Source of the DNA: Phialocephala subalpina
Lineage: Eukaryota > Ascomycota > Leotiomycetes > Helotiales > Mollisiaceae
Length of the DNA: 30,582 nt
NCBI GenBank assembly: GCA_900073065.1
Contig: FJOG01000053.1
Coordinates: 83,755-114,336 of the forward strand
Direction: 5' to 3'
Under the pieces are notes generated by a model. That model saw only the letters and a list, made by a program, of their open reading frames with translations. It made no database searches and had not been told where the DNA came from. Of the stretch, positions 1-10,939 are shown piece by piece. A program made the position numbers and the translations under genes. Position 1 is the first letter of the stretch. Each line of letters begins with the position of its first letter.

Positions 1-150
1 AATGATAAATAAAATAAATAAACATTTTAAAAGGAATTATTATTAATTATTCTATTATTATACGAAATTAAATTAAAAATAAAAGTATTATAAAATCTTT
101 CCTCCAAGTAAAACTATTTAATATCCTATCCCCAAATATCTTCCTACCAT
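1..150. other. Edge of an AT-rich (RIP-like) block
   Basis: Almost pure A/T with many TA, AAT and TTA runs and no open frame. It adjoins the truncated 3' end of the P450 reductase pseudogene, so the missing end of that gene may have been lost into this block. The RIP origin is inferred from composition only. Confidence 0.8.
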
Positions 151-200
151 ATTCTCATCGCTTTAGCCTTCCTACTCTAATTACTAATTTGTGCAGCTCC

Positions 201-2281
201 CTATCCCTTCCTCGCTATCATCGCCTCACTTATCGCCCGTTCAACATCTTTCGCTATATTCGCACGACCGCAAATACAAATATTTGCGCCCTCCTCAACT
301 AAGCCTAAAACAGTCTTACTACGTTCTACAATGCGATCTTGCGTATACACCCTACTCTCTCTGGAAACTCTCGAAAACGCAGTCACAAGCCGTAACTTCC
401 CCCCAAACAACTTTTCCATTTCCTCCAGTTCGGCGCGATAGATATAATCCTCTGCCGGGTTCCGACACCCAAAAAACAGTATCATTTCTCCGACGGGTCG
501 CCCGATACCCATGAGCTTCTTGCGCTCGGCAAGGAGGGCCATGAAAGGAGCGAGGCCGGTACCAGTTGCTATCATGACTAGAGGGCGGCTGGCGAGACTG
601 GGGAGTTTGAATTTCGATTTTCGGATGTGTGCAAAGATCTTCCCTCCCTCCAGTCTCTCCGAAGGACCGGGGGGTTGGTATGGCGGCTCACCGGTATGAG
701 TATTGGAGGTAGGGAGGGTATTGGAGAGGAAAAGAAGGTAGTTGGATGTCAAGCCCAGGATCGATTGCGTTGGAGCATTAAGAAGTGGAGTTTTGGCTAC
801 AAGAGCGGCGATGGATGGTTGGCGAGGGGAGATGACGCTGGTCGATGAAATGGAGTAGTAGCGTGGCCGGAGATGAGGAAGGTATTCAATGAGGTAAGAA
901 ACTGGAAGAGCTGTCCATGAAGAACCGGGACTAGCCAAAGACAGGATACGACCCATTGCGAGGTAGTTGCGTGTGAGAAAATCGGTGTAAACATCTTTAT
1001 CTTGACCAAGGCTGAGGAGGTATGTTTTCGCTTCTGCGGTAGGAGCAAAGTAGGCCAGGTTGAGGATCGTTTCGCAGGATACTGGAGCGCATATTTCAAG
1101 ATAATAGCGAACGAGCGCGGAAGTTGTAGTGGGCGTTTGGATCTTGACCTTGACGGTAGGATCCAGAGACTTGATTGTTATTGGCACATCGCGCTCGTTG
1201 AAGCGACCAAGAGCTTTGAGAAGGACCTGAACCTCGGCTTCTGGATTCATAGGCCATACAGCAAGATGATCACCGGTCTTGTAATGCAGATCTGGGTGTT
1301 CCGAAAGATCAAGATCCATACGCAGGCAATTTCTTTCCGCCGAATTAAAAATCTCTTTCGACTTCTGGACAGTGAGTGCTCGGATGGGCGAGCATGCGGC
1401 AGCCGTCTTCATATTATCTGATGGATGAGACGGCTCTCCATGGTGGATGTCGATGATGTCCAAGGATGGATCCTTGACGACCGTAAAGGTAGGTGTGTAT
1501 TTGATTTCGATCTCCTCTAAACCAAGGTTCCGCCGAAACATGGTAAAGAGACTAGCTTTCCATGCCATGAAATCTTCCTCTGTTGCACCCTCTGCATCAT
1601 CAGCTTTTCCAACAGGCATAAGTGACTTTTGCACCAAAGTTATTCAAAGCAACTGTAGCCACATCGATGACGCAATTGTAGTACTTATAATTGCTATTAC
1701 CCAAACCAAACGCCGCGTACCGGAGATTCGACAAAGAGGCCTCTCTTGACTTGTGGATCCAATCCCAGAATCCGACTGTATTGTCGCTTGGGTCGCCCTC
1801 TCCGTATGTCGATAAAATGAAAATGGCAAATTTCGTCTCTGAGTCAGCGTAATGGTCTCCAGGTCATAGTCCGAGAGGTCAGCAACAAGTACTTCCAAAC
1901 CGAAACAAAGGTGACATTCTCGGCCCATTCGATTCGCAATACCCTCCGCAGTTCCTGATTGCGACCCCAAGATATGACCAGATGCTTATCATGCTCGTCT
2001 AGCTTCTGCGTGATGTTCCTGGTTTCTTTCTTAGCTATCGTTGCTGCACCATTGGCGAGTTGTGGCCTGTCGAAGGACTGGCGGACAAGCGGATCTGGCT
2101 TATTCTATGCAATCCCTTTGAGAAAGTAACCGGCGGAGCCAAGCGTAATACAAGTGAGGGCAAGGAGATCCACAGTCGATGTGGGCCGTACAAAATTCGA
2201 GATTTGCAGGATATGCTCCTGCAACAGTAACGCATAGAGAATTTGAGAGGCCTTGGTTGAGAATTGGGGATCGAGGCTCAT
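201..2281 (-). pseudogene. NADPH-cytochrome P450 reductase, eroded paralogue
   Basis: Reads on the minus strand as a nearly whole CPR, the ER-bound FMN/FAD flavoprotein that passes NADPH electrons to P450s. Starting at ATG 2281 come an N-terminal membrane segment (about 2165-2110), the KKETRNI linker to the flavodoxin domain, GSQSGTAEG (about 1964), STYGEGDPSDN (about 1810-1778), FGLGNSNY, then RYYSISS for FAD (863-843), GTGLAPF for NADPH (563-543) and a late ICICGRANIAKDV. It is broken: an in-frame TAG at 2106-2108 sits where KGIAW is expected (TGG to TAG), and the frame shifts near 1964-1972, 1845-1850 and 1621-1631. The reading stops at 201 after MIARKG, without the last 30 or so residues and the C-terminal Trp that stacks on FAD. 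No donor/acceptor pairs explain these shifts. It is an extra copy, since a working CPR is essential and conserved. Confidence 0.9.
2106..2108 (-). other. Nonsense codon in the CPR pseudogene
   Basis: Codon order is GGG ATT GCA TAG AAT AAG CCA. CPRs usually have an aromatic residue here after KGIA, so TGG to TAG (G to A, i.e. C to T on the other strand) is the simplest origin, as RIP would cause. No GT donor lies nearby for splicing it out. Confidence 0.75.
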
Positions 2282-3682
2282 AGGCTCTCACTCTGTGTCT
2301 TTCCCAATAAGAAAAACTCGATCTGTAGCCCGAAAGACTTGCGGTTGGCAGATCTGAGAGATATGGGAGGGAATTCAAGATAAATAACGCGAATTGAAGT
2401 GGAAAAATGCTGGCCCGGGCTGAACGGCAATCATGGAAGGCATCAATATTACTACGCCCAAACTTACTAATATATACGGAAGCGATCGCTGGATCATCTT
2501 TTGATATGTGTACTCTGAGCTGTGTGTTATTTTCGCGGGGTAATGGAGATTCTCACTTGTAAGTCGTGCTGAAAGGGGCAAAGTCCGGCGAACATTGAAG
2601 ATCTCGCCTCGCTCGCTTCGGCCACACTTTCCCCTTTTGATTCCGCATAAAGTTTGCTCGACTAAGACCCTGGAAAGTGCATGCATGAGGGGTACCATGC
2701 AGGTAAGGAATGCTAGAGAACGTTGATCTACCATGCTCCCAGCATGTACAGAAGTTACTTGGCTTTAATAACGCACTTCTATCCGCGACTACTTCGGCGG
2801 CGCTCCGCTTTACAACGGCATTGGACCCAAAAATGGTCGATTCGTTCACGAATACCGAAAATGGTCTAACCCCGTGGAGTCTCGGTCAGAGAGCCTGAGT
2901 TTAATTCAACGTCACATGTCATGGGCCACGACGAGTTAAAAGGCCTTGGAGATCAGTATGCCTTTAACATTCCCGAGAACGATGACGATGGAGAGCATTT
3001 ATATGCCACAGTCAAGCTGCCTCAATTAACCATTTTCCAACAAAAAGCGTAGAAGCAAATAAATGCTGTGTGTTGCAGGACGCAGAAGCAACCGCGGAGA
3101 TTTCAAAGGATTTTGATATTTACAATATATGAATTTTATATATCACCTGATCTCATACATACACTACTGCAGCAAACGGAAGGCTTTTTAGGTGTACATG
3201 AGAAAACATTCTCCATACACCTGATCTCCGGCATCCTCAGTTACACGTTTGTTCGAGTTTACGAAGGACTTTGGTATTTACAATCTACAGTTAAAGATCT
3301 TGAGTGATATGGCAGTACGTAGGGTCCTAGAAGAGTACTGCGAGAATGCCAAATGTAGAGGGCATATCGCTTATGAAGGGATAGCTGGGTTTTATTTTGA
3401 CACATATATTCCATTTATAATGAATAGACTTTAGGGGCAAAATGCACGAATACTCTTGGAACAATTACTCGTGGTGTCAGATCCATCCTCAACTTGTATC
3501 TTCTCAAGGTTTCTGCTTTGGCACGGCTCCAATCATGCTGATAACAGTGGAGAAATAAATGGACCAGCAATTGTAGGTGTAACATAGACTGTATATTGTA
3601 GTATCTGAAGGACAGGAGTAATGGGTGCGAACGTACGAAGCCTTAATTTAGAAAAGATTCAAGTATGCTGGGTACAGTATAT
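2282..3682. other. Spacer between two pseudogenes; no gene supported
   Basis: Short unrelated frames only. The part next to the CPR start (2282-2500) probably held its promoter: a TATATA stretch and the 10-mer TATACGGAAG (2473-2482) lie about 190 nt upstream of the old ATG. A 21-nt sequence at 3106-3126 recurs at 3264-3284 with two transition differences. Confidence 0.6.
2473..2482 (+). promoter_or_regulatory. Candidate shared motif TATACGGAAG, copy 1
   Basis: Exact copy of a 10-mer also present at 16391-16400 and 21683-21692, each in an upstream region. This one is about 190 nt upstream of the dead CPR start (minus strand). The function is a guess; the CGG half-site resembles those bound by fungal Zn2Cys6 regulators. 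Confidence 0.3.
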
Positions 3683-4327
3683 TCAAACTCTATTCGCCTC
3701 CTTTTTCCTGGATGCTTTCATCTCCTTTTGCATGCTCTTTGCGTATTTCACAACAAATCCATGAGTATACACCTCGCGGACGGATTCGAGCGGCATGCCA
3801 TGCACTTCCGGATAGCAGAAGTAGATGAAAACCCAACCTATACCACAGATAGAAGCATAGAATCCGAAAGCACCGCTAGGTGTCATGCCCTTCATCATCG
3901 ACAAGAACGTTGATGCAATGATGATATTGCAACCCCAACAAGTTAACGTGTTGATCATCGTTCCAAGGGCACGAACTTCGTGAGGGAGAAGTTCAGTTCC
4001 AACCAAAGCAACTGGAGCAACACCTGCCGCAAAGAAGCCGACGTAAAAGACGATGGTAACCAGCAGAAGTGTGCCGGCCCAGTTGATACCCTGGGCTTCG
4101 AGAACGAGGTCTTTGCTGACGGGGATCCAGTGGAAGGCGGTAGCTACGATCACGAGGGAGAGTGACATTCCAAAAACCGTGATAAGAAGTATGATCCTGC
4201 GGCCGAATCTGTTCAGAGTGAAGAAGTAGGCGAATCCGAAGATGAAGTTCGTGCCTCCAACTACCAGAGGCACCGAAACGGGTTTGTTGAATCCAACGAG
4301 GCCAAAGAGAGTCGAGGAGTAGTACAT
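3683..4327 (-). pseudogene. MFS sugar transporter (myo-inositol type), C-terminal half
   Basis: A 214-residue frame matches the second six-helix half of the sugar-porter family. It opens with YYSSTLFGLVGFNKPV (helix 7 region), then NRFGRR (residues 39-44, loop 8/9 signature), ELLPHEVRALGT (112-123), a CWGCNIIIASTF helix and PEVHGMPLE (173-181), the C-terminal sugar-transporter signature. The wording is closest to fungal myo-inositol/H+ symporters. The frame stays similar a few residues upstream (GENFNTL, to about 4348) and then similarity ends; the first six helices are not found in 4350-5000, which is low-complexity and AT-rich. A plausible intron acceptor (TATACTAAAAG) just upstream suggests this was a 3' exon. 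Without the N-terminal half it cannot form a transporter. Annotators may call it a short intact gene. Confidence 0.8.
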
Positions 4328-4689
4328 TAAGGTGTTGAAATTCTCGCCTTTTAGTATACAACTTAAAAGAGAGAGTTAAACTATATTAAACCCGCGGACC
4401 AAAACAAGAACTTCTACAAAAAGACTTACGGTCAGAGCTCACCAACCGCTCAATAAGAGCTCGGGGGCGGAAGCTAATTGCCAAACTATATATCCATTAG
4501 AGACACAAACGATTTGGAAGGCGAGCAAGCGACTAGCGATTCTCAGCATTCAGTAAATCTCGATATTTAGTCTCAAGCCGATTACGATTCGACCTCAGTA
4601 ATCAAGTTATTTATATTAGTCAATTTCAATTAAATGTTTATATGCAAAGTTAGGCTTTTAAGTACGCTATCCTCAATATCCTCTCTGTC

Positions 4690-4956
4690 TTCGTCTTACT
4701 CAATCAGTCTCCTCCCGTGCATCCGTTTCCTGTATAATATTTTGCATCTGCGCCCAAGCTACAGCTACAGCTCCTACTGCCTCTTCTGGTTTCTGAAGTG
4801 AGACCTCTCCTCTCGACGCCTAACCAAATTATTATCCTCCGCATCCCGGAGCTTCTCTTCCGCAATCTAGTATCCAAGTTCTTCCTCTGACTAACTATCC
4901 TGGAAACCCATCACCTGGTCTAAAATCTAAGCTCCTAGCTCAGTCCGAGGTCGCAC
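4690..4956 (-). pseudogene. RIP-scarred reading frame, probably from a transposable element
   Basis: One minus-strand frame reads as a charged protein segment (RPRTELGA, ILDQVMGFQDS, SEEELGY, IAEEKLRDAEDNN, LVRRREERSHFRNQKRQ) interrupted only by TAG codons: after LGA (about 4927-4929), after QDS, after LGY, after KRQ, and two more in the next few codons. All fit CAG to TAG, a C-to-T change on the coding strand, and no TAA or TGA appears before about 4700. The Glu/Arg-rich style and the position at the edge of an AT-rich block suggest a transposase or other mobile-element protein, but I cannot assign a family. Confidence 0.55.
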
Positions 4957-5039
4957 TTTATTGCCGAAACTAATCCAATGCCATTTTCCCCCCTAATCTT
5001 CCCCATGTTTCTTTCCTTTTTACTTTTATAAATCCTCTT

Positions 5040-6360
5040 TATTATTTCTCGCGTATTTGCGCCTCGATAGGTTTTTATATAGCCACGAATATAAACGCGC
5101 TAACCAAAGAAAATTTAATATATAAATAACTTTTCTTATTTAGAGTAAATAAATTAAATATTTAATTCTTAATTTTTCTAGCGAAGAAAAAATATCTTGG
5201 AAAGAATATAAACGAGATTTTTCGAGATATTAAAATTAATACCAAGGAATAAATTTAAAAAGAAATAATATAAAGTAAATAATATAAAGTTTTAATAAAA
5301 TATAAAACTAATAATTTTCTTTAATAAATAATTCCAAATAAATCCATAATAATCGATTTAATAAATTTAAATTATAAAATATTTAAAAAGTTTATTTTAT
5401 ATAATTATTATAATTAATTTTAATTTAATATTATTATTATCCTTTCGATCGAAATAATTAAAATTATAATTAGTTTATTTTTCGTATATATAATTCTCGA
5501 ATTTTATAATAAAAAATACTTGAATTTATAAACGAATAATTTCTTAATCTTATTATCAAAATATAATTCTAAATAATTAACGCAAAAAAATTAATAAAAT
5601 TATATATTAAAGCGAATAAATTTAAATATCAAAAGATAAATATTATTAATAATGAAAATAATACTTATTTTATCCAAGGAAATAATATAAATTTATAATT
5701 AAAATCCAATATAATTAGAGTTCCAAAGTTATCAAGTATAATTACTTATTTTATAAATTCATTTTAATTATTTCCTCTCGAAAAATCTCGAGTTTCAAAT
5801 TATATAAATATAATTTAAATCCTATGAAATGAATTTCTTCTAGCGAATATATATTTTAATATTTTTAATATTCAAAGGATTATTCTTTCCGAGAAAAAAA
5901 GTAATTATAATATTTAGAATATATAAGGTATTACGAGTATATAAAATAAAGTATTAATAGCTATTAAATTTACTAAGAAATAAAAATAAAAGGAATATTT
6001 AAAAATTAAATTTAAATTACGAATTATAATTTATATTATAAGGTTTTATAATATTTTAAAGAGAATACAAATATAAGATATAAAAGGTAAAATATAAAGC
6101 TAATATCCTAAAACGTTAATTCGAGTATTAGTTAGAAAGTTATCTTTATTAATTTTTATTTAATCTCTCGAATTTATAATTATTTCTAATTCGAAATTAG
6201 AATTTAAAGATAATAATTATTATTAAACCGAGGCACTTTCTAATCCCTAATCTAATGCCCAAGAAATATTATTATTAGCGGTAATAGCTTATTATAAAAA
6301 TTGTTAATCGAGGCTAAAAGAGTTCTGCATAGTAAAAAAGATAAAATAGAGAGGAGAAGG
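5040..6360. repeat. AT-rich block, probable RIP-degraded repeat
   Basis: About 1.3 kb of nearly pure A/T with TA-rich words and very few CA/TG, no open frame of note and no recognisable domain. It continues from the TAG-riddled frame at 4690-4956, so it may be the rest of the same mutated element. Confidence 0.85.
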
Positions 6361-6747
6361 AGGTAGCGAAACGAGAATTATTGGCAACACTTTTCAAATA
6401 CCTATTGGCGCGAGGTTATAATTGGGATGAATTCATATTCTGCTATAAACAAGAAAATGGCAGACATATAACCGCACGATCCCCATCTGCTCCTCTTTTT
6501 GCTCAGACCGTTATCTGATTCAGTTAGAGATCCCCGTGGATCCAATTCTCTTTCCGCCTTGGCCCCTCAACAGCTGATTATTCTCTCCCAAGGGTTCCAC
6601 TGTGTTCTCCTCGACGTGGAAGACTTATGCTCCGATTCTGAGTATGCCTTAGAGCAGGCAGGCTTCCCAATGGACTTCTCAGCGACTGTGGTGTATCTTC
6701 TCCCGAACCGCCAATAGTTAATAAAGTGAACGCTAAAGAGTAAGGTC
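6361..6747. other. Spacer; no gene supported
   Basis: Normal-composition DNA between the AT block and the repeat-protein pseudogene. A 72-codon plus frame at 6499-6717 and two minus frames overlap each other here; none shows a domain or a convincing start. It could hold the lost 3' end of the pseudogene. Confidence 0.5.
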
Positions 6748-9474
6748 TTATCCCACGGAGATCGCACCCTGCAAACATCTTTGCTTATCTTGGAGAAAGT
6801 TAAAAATTTGCTTCCGTTGTTGTTTGTGAAGACGGAGTTGCCAAAATACTTCTCGTGGAGTCAAAAGTCTAATTAACTCTTTTTCCCAATGCTTCTTAAT
6901 AATATCCAGGTCATAGTCCCAACTCTTATTAGTGAGGTCAAATAATTGATCTGTAATCTCAATTTTGTTTGGTTTACTCCAAAGAAATTTAAAAATTAGT
7001 ACTCCCTGGTGCAAATTTTGAACAGCAGCCACGAGCACGAATTCTGTGATCTGGAGGCCGGCGTTCTGTCTCGAAAGAAGTTGGAGCATTCTCAATTATC
7101 TAGGACCAATTTCTTGCAGCGGCCTATAAAACCTCTTCGTCACATTTAAAGGACCATTTGGCGAAATCTAGTGCAAATAGCACATCCACAGAAGAAGATC
7201 TGACCGCGGTCAATACTGTCTCTCTTTCAACAACGGTATTGAATCCCTCGGTCTGCAAAAGCCGTAACATTTGCGCAGCTCCTTCCCGCCTCCTAGCAGC
7301 CAACCGATAAATTGATTGCCCCGAGAAGGAACCTGGCTGCAAACGAGGCAACAATTTCTGTACAAAACTCAGATCGTCTTCATGGTACGCTCCAGATACC
7401 ACCTTGTAGATCAGATCATAGTTGATAAGATCGTCGTCGCAAAATTCAAGTAACTTTTCGACCAGGTCTACATCAATACGTGGTGATTGGCCAAATTCAT
7501 ATACTTCCATGTCGATACAAAGATCCCCTACCTTGTCCAATAACGACTTCAGGCATCGGAAGTTACCTCGGTGGACTAAGGTTTTGCAAAAAAGCGTCGT
7601 CAAGGCTGCCTTCCCTGGCCAATCAGTCATATTGTGCTCAAGTAGCATTCCATCAAATCGCGTGCATGTGCCAGATTAGAGGCGCATGCAATAGTAGCCT
7701 CTTCCGTTAAAGGGACTACTCCACGAAAGCGATCTAATAGCATATGCATCACCAATTTCCCCTCATCTCGGTTCTTGGTCGCTGCCATATAGCATCTATC
7801 GAAACAGCCACCTCTGCATCACGGCCGAGCAGATATTCGACGAGCTTATCCCCACAAGCTTGATTCTGTGAGGCAATTTCGATCGCTTCAGTTGTGATAC
7901 AGAGACTAGGTATCTTTGCGAAAATCATCTCGATCATCTCTAGTCCACAAGACTCGTTTGCCGCAATAATCTCGACTAGCCAGCTTAGTTCTTCTGGTGC
8001 ATCGACATAATCTAGAAAGACGCCGAGTACTTCCGCGTTAGGAAACGTGGCTGCATTCCACAACGCATCCCGTACGAGAGAGGGATTTTTGGCCAAGCGT
8101 AGAGCATTTTTCAGGATGGCTGGTTCAATTGTGTGGTTGCTAGTCAATGCTTCCGCAGGCAAGTTACTTCTTGTGGCAAGATCATCCTTTCGTACCTCAC
8201 GAAAGAGTTTTATGAGCTCGCTACCTGAGCTCTTATTACTTGCAGCGCTCTCAATGATCGCATCATCAAGTGTAAGATTACCAAGCAAGCTGAGAAGCTT
8301 TTGCAAGACCCTTATGTCAGGGAAAGACATTGATGTTGCTTTCTCTATGACAAGAGAAGTAACACCCCGAAAGCGTTCTAGTAACTCTTTCACGATCTCG
8401 CTGCCAGACTTGCGATTTCCCATCGCAACTATAATGACATTGTCGAGGTCTGCAACTTCGAATTCGTAGGTCAAGAGCAACTCCACGAGCTCCAGTCCAC
8501 TTTTTTCATTCCCCGCAGCGGCTACCAAGACCTCCTGAGTGATATGAACTGGCGAAAAGGTGTCCAATAGGAACTTGAGTGTCCGAAAATTGGCTTTTGT
8601 AGCGCTCATGATGATCACTTCTTCGTCTGGCTTCCAATCCGGAAAATTGAGCAAATATTAGCTGTAATATTGCCCTCCCTGTTTTATGGTTGCTCGCAGC
8701 AGTTTCGATTGTCTGGTGATCTATTCTCGTAGGCTTGAATTTGTCAAACAACCAACGCAAGACTGAGAGCCCGTGGTTCTCATTCGAAGCAGCAGCAGCA
8801 GCATACACCTCCTCACTGCAGGTTTGCAGTCCTGGTAAAAGCAATCGAACAATCCTGTCTCCATGCTCTTCATTAAGTGCTGCGGCCACGAGTAGATCCT
8901 CTTTCTAAAAGTCACACTGGATCATTGGGCCAGTCACGCAATTTCGAAGAAGCCCGAAAGTTCTCGCTTTGAAATTGAGAGCAGCTCCTTCCAAGATACC
9001 ATATGTAATAAGATTCTCTGGATGCCGATCAAGGAGCCATTTCACGAAAGTGTCCTTGCCAGCCCGCACAACTGCATGTATTTCCATGGATCGAATGTAA
9101 GTTGAGTGATTGTCAGGAATACTTGCTCTGATTACCTCTTCAACACTATTGTGGTCGTTCCGAATCGCGACATAGAGAGGCTGCGGTCTACTAAATTGTG
9201 TGCGAACGGTGAAGTCCTCACTATTATCCAGCATATCCTTGACAGTTTCGGAGAAGCCAAACGCACATGCAACAATCGTTCGACTAGGTGGGTTGGCATC
9301 CCATTCGTCTAAGCTGTCTTGCAGTTTGGTAGTCAACTGCTTCGAGCCGATATCTTTGGCATTAAGATCCATGCTATTAATAGAGTTATAGCATTCTCGA
9401 TGCCACCTAGCAAATTCACGGGATGTGCTCTGGCCACCTAGGAAGAAACGGCAGAGTTTATCTTCAAATAACAC
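6748..9474 (-). pseudogene. Broken helical-repeat protein (ankyrin/STAND C-terminal type)
   Basis: Minus-strand frames from 9474 to 6748 form one protein broken many times. It is built of helical repeats of about 35-45 residues whose best-conserved part is AAxNxxxGxExxxLLL: GNEKSGLELVELLL, GNRKSGSEIVKELL, SNKSSGSELIKLF, ANESCGLEMIEMIF, SNHKTGRAILQLIF. Repeats of this style sit C-terminally in fungal NACHT/ankyrin STAND proteins linked to self/non-self recognition; no NACHT or effector domain is present here. Breaks: in-frame TAG at 8905-8907 between CDF and KEDLLVAAA; a frameshift near 8641-8665; two more near 7775-7800 and 7640-7650; TAG after DEEVL (7122-7124) and again after ARNWS; then another shift before 7095. 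The TAGs suit CAG to TAG mutation. Confidence 0.75.
8905..8907 (-). other. In-frame TAG within the repeat-protein pseudogene
   Basis: GAC TTT TAG AAA GAG GAT CTA: the same frame runs on both sides and repeat similarity continues past it. This is a point nonsense mutation, not a gene end, and is compatible with CAG to TAG. Confidence 0.75.
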
Positions 9475-10130
9475 CTTAAGAGTGCTAAGCTTTTAATCCA
9501 TCCTTGCAAGACTGCAGTGATACAGCTAATAGATATTTATATAGTCTTTAAAAGTCTTGTTATCTCTGTTCGGCATTGAATGTTGCCCGGTATGTTGTGA
9601 TAGACATTGCTCGAGATAATGTGGAACCCATTTTGGCCTCCTGTGTGCCCCGGCTACAGTTTCCTTACCGAATTTTGCCCGGGAATCCGTTTTGTTCTCC
9701 TACAGGGTTCTTGCCGGAGCAGCTTTTGGATCCCTCTTGTCAAAGAGCTCGTGTAGTAGTAATTCAGCCACACAAGTCAGAATACGGTGGGCCGTTTCAG
9801 CCTCTGTGGCATGACCTCAGTAGTCACGGGACTTTTTCACATGATGATTGATACATCAGTCTCTTAACCGATTGTTGGGGGCGCGGCGCCCTTCCTAACC
9901 CGAAACCCAGAGAGGACTTAGTCTCACTTTTGAGAAGTTTCGAGTAGTACTTGCCTTAGTATATTAAGCCTGCGGGCGCTTCTAGCCGCATAAAGCGTAG
10001 CGCCCTCGCTAAAACAAATCATGTGATATTAGAACCTATAAGTTCAAATCTTCCCTGTAGTTTTCGTCGTGATCCCTTCACAAGGTTTCGGGCATTTCCA
10101 TTGTTAGTATATACTCCTACTCAATGCACA
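9475..10130. other. Spacer with a GC-rich inverted repeat; no gene supported
   Basis: A 91-codon plus frame (9576-9851) shows no domain or gene context. The stretch 9880-10010 is GC-rich and hairpin-prone: GGGCG/CGCCC arms near 9882, and GGGCGCT (9974-9980) with AGCGCCC (9999-10005). It may be the edge of a decayed element next to the AT block. Confidence 0.5.
9974..10005. repeat. Inverted repeat, 7-bp arms
   Basis: GGGCGCT and AGCGCCC are perfect reverse complements separated by 18 nt. Could be a hairpin or the remnant of a small element; no function can be assigned. Confidence 0.5.
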
Positions 10131-10690
10131 CTTAAAATTTCGCGAGTTTTTATTTTAAATAATTAATTATTCGTTTAATTTAAAATTTAATATTTGGTTT
10201 TATTATATATTAAATTATATTTATAAAAAAGAATTTTATTATTTTTATTAAATTAATATAATTGTATTTTAAAATAAATTTTTTTATTTATATATTAAAA
10301 TAATATTAGTATTTAAAAGTAAATTAAAAATAAAAATATATTAAAATAAATTAATAAAATAATATATATATATATAATTAATTTTTATTTATTTTTTGAA
10401 TTATTAAAAATAAAAATAAAAATATAATATTTTATTAATATTATTAATATAACAAATTCAATTATATATAATTATTTTATATTTCAAATTTTATATTTAT
10501 AAATTTTATATATTAGAAATTATTAAATATTAAAAATACGAGTTTTTAATAATAAATAAATATATATTAATAAAAAAATTTTATTAGATATTATAATTAA
10601 TAAACGGATTGCATGTAATATATAATAGTATTTTCTAAAATTTTAGAAAATTTTATAAAAAAATTATTAAATTATAATTTTTTAAAGTTG
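10131..10690. repeat. AT-rich block, probable RIP-degraded repeat
   Basis: Almost only A and T, with no coding frame. Sharp change to ordinary composition at about 10690. Confidence 0.85.
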
Positions 10691-10939
10691 CGAGGCTAAT
10701 AGATAAATAAGGTATATATTCGGTGGGTCTATGCACTGACAACGGAAATCGGTTACCTTAGGCACTCAGGCCATAATCTGAAAGGAGTAAGGCTTACGTA
10801 CGAGTCACATAATTTCTGTTATCGACGCTTTAGGTTTAGCGGTATGCTTAGTAAGGATACATTCTCTTGTAGGTACAATCTCAATATCTCCGGACACCAG
10901 TGCCTGCGTTCAGCACATCCTCTAGAAGAAATCTCAAGC

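Noticed and set aside
1002..1421. Plus-strand 139-codon frame and other frames opposite the CPR pseudogene
   Set aside because: Shadows of the minus-strand P450 reductase, whose motifs are unmistakable.
7422..8469. Plus-strand frames (85, 76 and 140 codons) opposite the repeat-protein pseudogene
   Set aside because: Antisense shadows of the helical repeats on the minus strand.
9576..9851. 91-codon plus frame
   Set aside because: No recognisable domain and no conserved-looking pattern; probably chance.
10020..10080. Possible tRNA gene (GTTCAAATC resembles a T-loop)
   Set aside because: The T-stem does not pair beyond three bases, and no acceptor stem or A-box matches at the right distance.
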